Assembly (NCBI GenBank): GCA_934045905.1 | Contig: OW203768.1 | Span: forward strand, 19,916,770 to 19,980,769 | Origin: Leuctra nigra | Lineage: Eukaryota > Arthropoda > Insecta > Plecoptera > Leuctridae | Reading direction: 5' to 3' | Length of the DNA: 64,000 bases | In this document: positions 24,801 to 33,800 of the stretch, piece after piece | Position numbering within the stretch: position 1 is the first letter of the stretch | Layout: every line of letters starts with the position of its first letter | The notes under the pieces: model-generated | Database searches by the model: none | What the model was told of the DNA's origin: nothing | The model's input: only the letters and a program-made list of their open reading frames with translations | Position numbers and translations under genes: made by a program

Positions 24801-27800
24801 CTTGAAAATCATGTCATGTTTGTGGAGGAACATGTACATGGAAAATACATTGGTTTGAAAAGCAAAACCAACATCAATTTTGGTATTCTTTTAAGTGAAG
24901 TGACATGTCGAGAGATTATAAAACAATCAGATGCTATTACATTCACTCTCATCTATATTGAAGAGAAAAGTCGCGATTTACAGAGTACTTATTCTAATGT
25001 TATAAAATCAATATGTAATGAATATTTCAAGACACAAATGAATGAAGAATTAGACTATAATATCGATGGACTAATTGAGTTTGCGAATGTATCCATTAAA
25101 GTGAACCAACAGAATGATTGTATTTTACAAAGAGTGATTTTAGAATTAGGAAAAGATTTTATGATGAAAGAATTAAGTCTGGAAATGTTCTCGACATAAA
25201 ATCAAAGATGAAACAAAACTATATAAAATGTATTATGGTAACAAATATATTTAAAATAATGTTACACTTATTACTACGATTGAAAGAAATATAATACCAT
25301 ATAGCCTGTGACTTTGAAACAGTGAAATATGACACCATATAGCCTAGCATCTTCTACTACGACGCAAGGAAATATGACACTATATAGCCTCGCATCTTCT
25401 ACTACGACTTAAGGAAATATGACACCGTATGACCTTGAATGATCTTGTACAACGCAGTGAAATATTACACCACGTCAGCATTTTTGCACCTGCACCATCA
25501 TGTGAAATTGATGAGTTGACATTATCAAGGTCGAATATTCTAGAATGTTCTAGAATGATCTGTAATGACAAAGTATGACACAGCAAAATAAAATGCAACG
25601 TTAGCATGATTGAAATGCAAGTCTGGGAATCATCATCAGTTCATCAGTGGATCTCAAACAGTTCAGATCGTTCAAACTGTGCTCTTCACTAACTCTGCTT
25701 TATCACTACAGTACAACACACATCTTCTATAATGGTGAGTAGGATAAACTATTTAATAATATTAATGTCGCTTTTCTAAATTCTCAAGACAAGTAGTTTA
25801 TGATATTCAATTATTTTCTAACAATTCGCTTTTCGTTAATTTTAGGCCCTCGTTGATAAATTCAATCGTGTGGATGCATCCAATGAAATCCCCGTCAAGA
25901 ATATCAAGGGTTTGACTCTCTTGGTGTGGAATACGATTGAGGAGGCTAAACGTGTCAAAACAAAATTTGGTCAGACCATCCTTTTAACCGTATCATACAA
26001 AAAAGAGTGGTGTGCCAAATATGACGAAGAGGATCCCAGTTATAAATTCAAGATTTTCTTGCCACAAAGATTCAACACTATCATCAGCGATGAAGATATC
26101 AGGGAATTCAATTCGTGTGTCTATGAAATACAATATAATGGACAAGACAATCTAAAGAAATACTTATTACAAATTAGAAAACAGTGAAAAGTGATTTGAC
26201 ATTATAGATTAGTTATTTGTGTGAATACTTAATTAAAATAGAAATCGGTGAAATGTAGAATATTTATGGGAATAATAATTATAATGTAAGATAGAAAAAC
26301 GATGAAAATGTAGATTATTTGTGGAAATACTTATTATAAAATAGAAATTTGTGAAATGTAGATTATTTGTGGGAATAATAATAAATAGTATACTTGCAAT
26401 AATATAAAAACATTGGCCGTGATCTCTTGAGAAAACTTATGACAATATCAAATTATTGTGTTTTGCATTCACTTTAATTTTGTAAAATAATTTAATATAG
26501 AAATAGTTTAATTTTGTAAACTTATTTTTTTTTTCATCATAAGTCTTCTTATTTGATCCATTACACAGAGTAATTATGATTGACCTAGTATCAAAATCCA
26601 AAATCCAACTCATTCCTTTACTTGATATTAACTGCTCAATTTAAATTATTAATTTAATAAAAAAAATAAAAAATAATAATGTATTTATTATATTATTAAA
26701 AAAATTATTGAAAAAATGGTATTTCAAATTCAAGAAGATATTAAATATGTTAAATTAATATAAAAAATATGCATATACTAGAAGGTAGGAGTAGAAACAT
26801 GGGAGTCAACCTCATCCTCCTCATTCTCCTCATCCTCAGATGACGTCATACTCAAAAACTACCCCTCACACTTTATTGACCACTTGACTACCACAAAAAT
26901 ACTCAGCACTCTTAAATGATATAGGTTAATGACCTCCTCACTCATCCTCCTCATCCTCCTCATCCTCATCCTCCTCATCCTCAGATGACGTCATACTCAA
27001 AAACTACCCCTCACACTTTATTGACCACTTGACTACCACAAAAATACTCAGCACTCTTAAATGATATAGGTTAATGACCTCCTCACTCATCCTCCTCATC
27101 CTCCTCATCCTCATCCTCCTCATCCTCAGATGACGTCATACTCAAAAACTACCCCTCACACTTTATTGACCACTTGACTACCACAAAAATACTCAGCACT
27201 CTTAAATGATATAGGTTAATGACCTCCTCACTCATCCTCCTCATCCTCCTCATCCTCATCCTCCTCATCCTCAGATGACGTCATACTCAAAAACTACCCC
27301 TTACTCTTTTATGAGAAAGGTCAATGATCTCTCATACTCAAAAAAATGACGTCATATACAAAAAAAAAATAACCCACACTCTTTCATGAAAAAATCAAAG
27401 TCAAAAATTTTGGGGGTGGGGGGTCACTCTCTAAGGCAAGGGGGGAGAGGGGAAGGGTGAAGGGGGGTAGGGGAGATGGGGTCAAGGTCAAAGGTCAAAG
27501 GTCAAGGTCAAAAAACTACCCCTTCAAGGTCAAATAGGCTCGCACTCTAAGACTACCTCATCCTCTAGGGGGTTGGTCCAGAACCGCTAATTTCACCCTA
27601 CTTGTATTTATACTTACCCTCAACTTGTATTGCGATGCACTACGATATTCATTGAGGCTGCATTATTTACCCAATTCATTAATTGTACTATGTTTGGTAC
27701 AAAGTTCAATTACAATCGAAATCAAAATGGCGGAAAGTAAAAGTCGACTTTAAAATGCTTCTTTATGCCAATGTGTTCACTGCGCCTATGCTTGTTCAAC

Positions 27801-30800
27801 TTTCTATTATTGGTGGGATCGTTGGATGGGTAGATAAATACATTACTATGAAGTTATTAACTCGAATATTGTCAAAAATAATAATATAAATAACATTTTT
27901 TTTTTTAGTCCAACCCCTCCACATATATAACTCAAGTAAGGGTTTAAAAATTACATAAACAAATATGAAATATTTTGATATCATTTTCTCGGGCACATTG
28001 TAGCGTCAGCTTGCCAGACTCGACGCTTCCATTCTTCATCTTTTATCGATTTCTCCTCTCTTTCAATCATCTTCTTACCACTTCTCTTTCTCTCCTCTTC
28101 CCATACTTCTCTTCTTCGCATACTTCTACTTCTTTATTAACAATTATACGATTTATATAATATATTCACTGTCTGCAGATATCTAAATGCCATTTTCAGT
28201 CAAAAGTCTCAACTTGAAACCTCTATTGCCTTCTTGAAAGCTGTTTTTTTTGTTACAAAACATCAGTTACGATAACCGTAACTAAGTTAAGTTACGATAA
28301 AGAGAGCAAATTAACCAATGTGCCACCCATCACTCTATGCTCTCCCCTACATAATGATGTAATGCTGTAATGTTCGTATTATTGTCATCCCATTATTTAA
28401 ATATAATTATATTGATTATGTACACTGACATTCAGAAGTTGTTTTCCATATCCATGTAAAAACTTCTGAATTTCACTTCACTGGCCTTTGATAATATCTT
28501 GAGAACAAATAATACATGAATATTGTCTCTTTTACCTTGAGATACACAGTAGACAACGAAGACTCATATTCTATTCTACGTGACTGTTTCATATCACAAA
28601 TGTCTTCTCTTACAGGCAATATGTCGTGTTGTCAAATTGAGTCGCATGATTATTTAAATAATAATCATAAAATCACACTCTTAGGCCCGGTCTTTCAATG
28701 CCTTGCTAACCTTTAAACAGTCAATTAGGACCAGGGTGCGAATTGATGGGGGGGATGGGAGGGATCCCCCCCTCTGGTTTTCTCATCCCCGGCTCTGTTT
28801 CCCAGTAAAGCATTCCAGGGGGGAAAGATCCCCCCCCCCCTCTCTGTAAAATTTTGACTTTTAATCTACGAATATTGATTTCCCTTTAAATACAAAACAA
28901 TTCCTCTTTGATATACTGCCATTTGTCGTGATGAAAAAGGGCATCAAACCATATCAAACAGTGTACAAATCGCTTAGAAATGCACCAAATTCAATCTTGA
29001 AATTCAAAATTTACCGGGGCTAGGCGCCCCGGACCCGCATGCTACTGGGGGCCCTTCCCCCAGACCCTCCATTGTATTCGAAGACAGTCGTAGTTTTTGT
29101 CTTTGCTATATTTCCCAACATTCTCTGAATTTTTTTTTCCTGTCCCCCCCCCTCTGAAAATTGAACAATTCGCACCCTGATTAGGACTATATTGCCATGG
29201 CAACAACCAATGACAGTCTCTCGAATGGCCGATTAAAACTTAACTACTGGTTTAGCAGACTATTGAAAGACCGGCCCTAAGACATGTATTATACATGCTA
29301 ATTAATAGAATTACATTTCAGGTTACTTTCCATCAAGGAAGAAGCAATCAAAGCTAATGGTAATTTGGAGTAAACTGGGGGCATATTTTTGGGTGTCCTT
29401 GGCTACTTATATAACTTTGCTGTCTACACCGATGGACATATACTTGAACTTGAATAACGAAATGATAGTGTTGGAGAATATAATATTGCAAGCTGCTGTT
29501 GGAATTCTTGGCGTACAGCTGTTCATCCATCTTACTCGAGGTCACCGACTCAGACATATTGTCGAGACTCTTATAGAAATGAATCGAGGCTTGAGTGGAG
29601 AATTACCAAGGATGATGGAAGCACCAAGAAAGACTGGCATTATGTTGACCATGTTGTACTTGGTCGTTACGACTGTAGTCGTTCTGACTGCAAGCATCTT
29701 ATACTTTCTCTTCGAAGCTAAAGAGCGCCAGCTGATCTACAGGTTTGTGTCTTGTTGAAAGTCGCTGCATCCAGCTTAAATTAAAGAGTTGGAATCTGAT
29801 AGGTTATGGTCGGTATTTTCTTAAACTCGAAGTGAAGTATGATTAACTGTAGTTTACTGAAAAATATTACGGATATTAGATACTTAATAATATTCTTACC
29901 CACGTTGCAATTTTTCAGTTTAACTGCATATGACGTAACAGATCCGTTCCTAGGATCCGTTCCTAGGGGTTCCTAGGGTGTTCTTGCACATGGTGATGAA
30001 TCAAGGGCCAATCTCTGTCAAAAAATATTTCAAATAAGTATTAGTAAATATAGGCTAAATAAAGCAATATAATATATTTTTGATAAACATTATCCACTTA
30101 CTTGGTGTAAACCATGGTGGTATAAGTACACTGAATACATTTTGTGATTATTAAGGACTAAATAATTCTAGAGAACATCAGTCTAGGTACTGTACGTATG
30201 ATGTAACTAACAAGGACAATTTCCTCAAGCCAGCTGCAAGTCAAAAAGGAAGGCAGCCGATACGCTGTCAAAATATTGTAATTCCTTGCTGACTACATCA
30301 TACACTTCGCCTAAATCAATTTAAAACGATATACCTACCTGAGTAGAGACATAGTCATTATAACTGCCATTAATACATTACACATCTGTACTTTAGGCTT
30401 TCAGTGATCAATACAGATACCGAAGTGGTGTAATCTAGTAATTAAATATGACGGCATTACTTTACTTTTAAAGGATGACAATTAATATATTTCTAGGGCC
30501 TGGTATCCGTTCAATACAACTGACTATTACGGCTATTTGTTCACGTACATCTTTCAACAATGTACTACTTCAATATTTCTTCACATTGTTTTTCTGGACT
30601 CAACGGCAGCCGTTATTATATTACAATTTTCTCAGCACTTTAAAATTATGCAACACAAATATGAACATATTTTCGAAACGGCCAAAGAAAACATATCTCG
30701 AAATGCAAGAGATTTAGTCAACCATGAAAATCAAGAAGCAATATTTGTTCCTGAAAATCATTTATTTCGTTCATGTGTTAAGAAGCATTTGAGAACTCGA

Positions 30801-33800
30801 AGAACTGTAAAATGCAAGCAAGTTATACAGTCTGGTAGACTTAGTAATGAAAACCAAATGGAGAGGGAAGTGCAAAGATTGTTCAGAGAATATGTGAAGC
30901 AACATGTTCATCTTATCAGGTATTATGATGATACATACAGAAAGTATTAAAGTGTTTTTATTGCAAAATATTACTAATGCCATACATTATTTTCAGATTA
31001 TCGGATGAAATAAATTTGGTATACGGTTTACGAACAAGCTACCAACTTTTGCTAAATATGATAATTGTAGCAGTTTTTATGGTTTTCATAGTACGGGTAA
31101 GTTGACATAAAACCCCTTCAAGTGAAGAAACTAGCGTTCATGTATACATTTTTATTTTTATCGAAAATCCTCTGATGAAAGTAAAACTCATCCGTTTTCC
31201 GATCAACCTCAATTTTGGCATTGTCACGGCCAGGAAATTCAAGATTTATATTGCAATTTTAGGAATATTGAAATATTTCCAAAATTTAGAATTGTGCACC
31301 ATAACTTTGACATAAATGTTTTCAAGGGTGTGTTGAGCAGAATTTCTAGCAAACTATATTGATTCGAATGCAATATACTATAGCGTATCAATCGTTAGTT
31401 AAGTCCATATCACACTGTCTGTACACTCAACAAATCTTAAAACGGTATTTGAGCAAAACGTCGTATTGGCTGCCGGTCAGGTTCCTTTACAATCAATCCT
31501 CATTATTATCAATGAAATCAGAGCTCACCTACTAGAGTTAGATGACGGGTTAACACTTCTTCGGATAATGCCATCATATCTTTTTCAGCCAATCCGTTTC
31601 TTTTGAATACCGATTTATCTTTTGCTTGGTGTACCTTCCCACCAGTGCTGGACTCCTCCGGGCCGGACCCCCTGTGGTCGACCCCTCCCATGTCCTGCCT
31701 ATTATTCAACAAAGTTAACAGAATCTTAATGTGCCCAAAATAACCTCGCTGTCGACGCGCCATTAAAATTATTACTCATACACTATACATATTAAAAACA
31801 TTTACACGGACAACATTTGAAGTGTATAAAAGTTACACGGACTAAACATTGTAATTTTAATCCAAAATACTCAAAGAATTCTCAATAACTATAATACCGA
31901 TAAATTGCGTCGGCAGACTCTGTCATTTTGGACCACATAGCAGCGGGATTCTGAACTAGAAGGGAACAATGATCACCGCATTGTTGCAATTGCTTTCGAA
32001 GTACAACATAATAATTGATGGAATGATTTCAGTTACCGCCATTGAGCCCAAGAACTGCATCGTATATTTTTATGGTAATCGTGTGTTTTACTGAATGGCT
32101 GCTGATGTGTGGGTTGGCGACAAGATTGTATTCAGAGGTGAGGAAACAATTATTTGGTAAACCTGACAGAATGTTATTTTTTTATTGTGTCTCCAAATAA
32201 ATTTCTATGATTATTTTTCAAAATATCAACTAAATGTTTGGACTTTTCCGATCATTTAAAACGTGGAGAGTTGCAGATTTATTTTCTGGTCCAATGTTAA
32301 ATAAATATTTTTATTTTTATTTTAAATTTGTATACAGTATCTTAAAATTCACAATTTTTTACTAACGAGCCAATGGACATAATAATTCATTTCACAATGT
32401 GGTGAAAATATACGATTGACTCGAAAAAGCTAGGTACTTTTTCATGTACCTAATTCATAATTTGAATGATAACAAAGTTAATGCGGTATTATGGAAAAGT
32501 TGTCACGGATTTCAGCTTTTATCATTTTTCAAAGTATTAATTTTTTATTTCTTGTGATGTAATAATTATGTAAATAAGCATTTGAATATTAAGTCCTATT
32601 TTAGTAAGAAACTATATAAAATGCAAAGACAGTCATTTTTTAATTGATTCCCGATTTATAAACACATTCTACTTCATCTTCATTGCTCTCTTGCAGAGTT
32701 CCGGCATCGTGTTTGCTGTGTACAACAGTGATTGGCTCAACGCATCGCCCAGTCTGAGAAAGTCAATGTGCATCGTCATGACTGCGGCGCAAAGACCTCA
32801 ATACTTGACAGCTTTCGGATACATTCCACTCTCTTTCGAGGTCTTCACTGCAGTAAGTTAAACCTTCCACTCTCTTTCGAGGTCCTCACTACAGTAAGTT
32901 ATACATTCCACTCTCTTTCGAGGTCCTCACTACAGTAAGTTATACATTCCACTCTCTTTCGAGATCTTCACTGCAGTGAGTTATACATTCCACTCTCTTT
33001 CGAGGTCCTCACTGCAGTGAGTTATACATTCCACTATCTGTAGAGGTCTTCACTGCAGTAAGTCATACATTCCCCTCTCTTTCGAGGTCTTTACTACAGT
33101 GAGTTATACATTCCACTCTCTTTCGAGGTTTTTACTACAGTGAGTTATAAATTCCACTCTCTTTCGAGGTCTTCACTGCAGTGAGTTAGGTACTTTAAAT
33201 ATTATCCCATCTGACACTATACTTCTCATTTCGGAGTAACATTATAGCAAATATCACTTCAAATTGTTTAGATCACTTAGATTTTTCAACTAATTAGAAT
33301 TTTTTATTAGTTGTAACCAATCAGAGTATTTTCTTGTTACTTCAGCAACCCATATAAGTGGTTTTTAAATGTGAGAAAAATTTCAACTCAATCGTATCGC
33401 GGAATTAGGACATAAAAACAAAAAATTACATCGTATCTTCCTATAGTTATAATAGTCAAAATGAGACGCTCGCATTGATTGCTCAACACGAGAAAAGACA
33501 AGGAGAAAATAATAGTTTTTAACATGTACTAAATGCCCAATTCCTATTTCAGAGAATTATTATACATGTATTATTTTAAGTTCACAATATCATTCTCCGT
33601 TACTGATTTCAACCACACTAATGTATTCACCAAAATAAGACAACTGGCCAACAGATAGTTTGGGTCAACTCTTCTCCCTGTCTCTCTTGTTCAGTCAAGT
33701 CCAGAACTTCTCGACATACCTCATTTATTTAGACCAGACAAAATATGTGACGAGAATAATTATAATTTAACTATTACTTTCTATAGACCACACGCTAAAA

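Larger units (their letters stand above)
11359..27602 (+). mobile_element. Complete Maverick/Polinton element, 16,244 bp
   Basis: It has AG...CT termini, long terminal inverted repeats and a perfect 6-bp target duplication. The gene set is diagnostic: DNA polymerase B, DD35E integrase, packaging ATPase, adenain-like protease, major and minor capsid proteins. Every gene points right. Compact genes overlap by ATGA at integrase/minor capsid and minor capsid/next gene. The inverted repeats are almost identical and no frameshift is seen, which argues for recent insertion, but four in-frame stops in polymerase, PX-like protein and integrase make this copy unlikely to move on its own. It lies in intron 1 of OR2 in the sense direction. 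Confidence 0.97.

Noticed and set aside
28516..28716. Second exon 1 after the duplicated promoter
   Set aside because: The ATG-led stretch at about 28617 does not resemble exon 1 of OR2 or OR3 and has no fitting VFFG|GTAAGT end.
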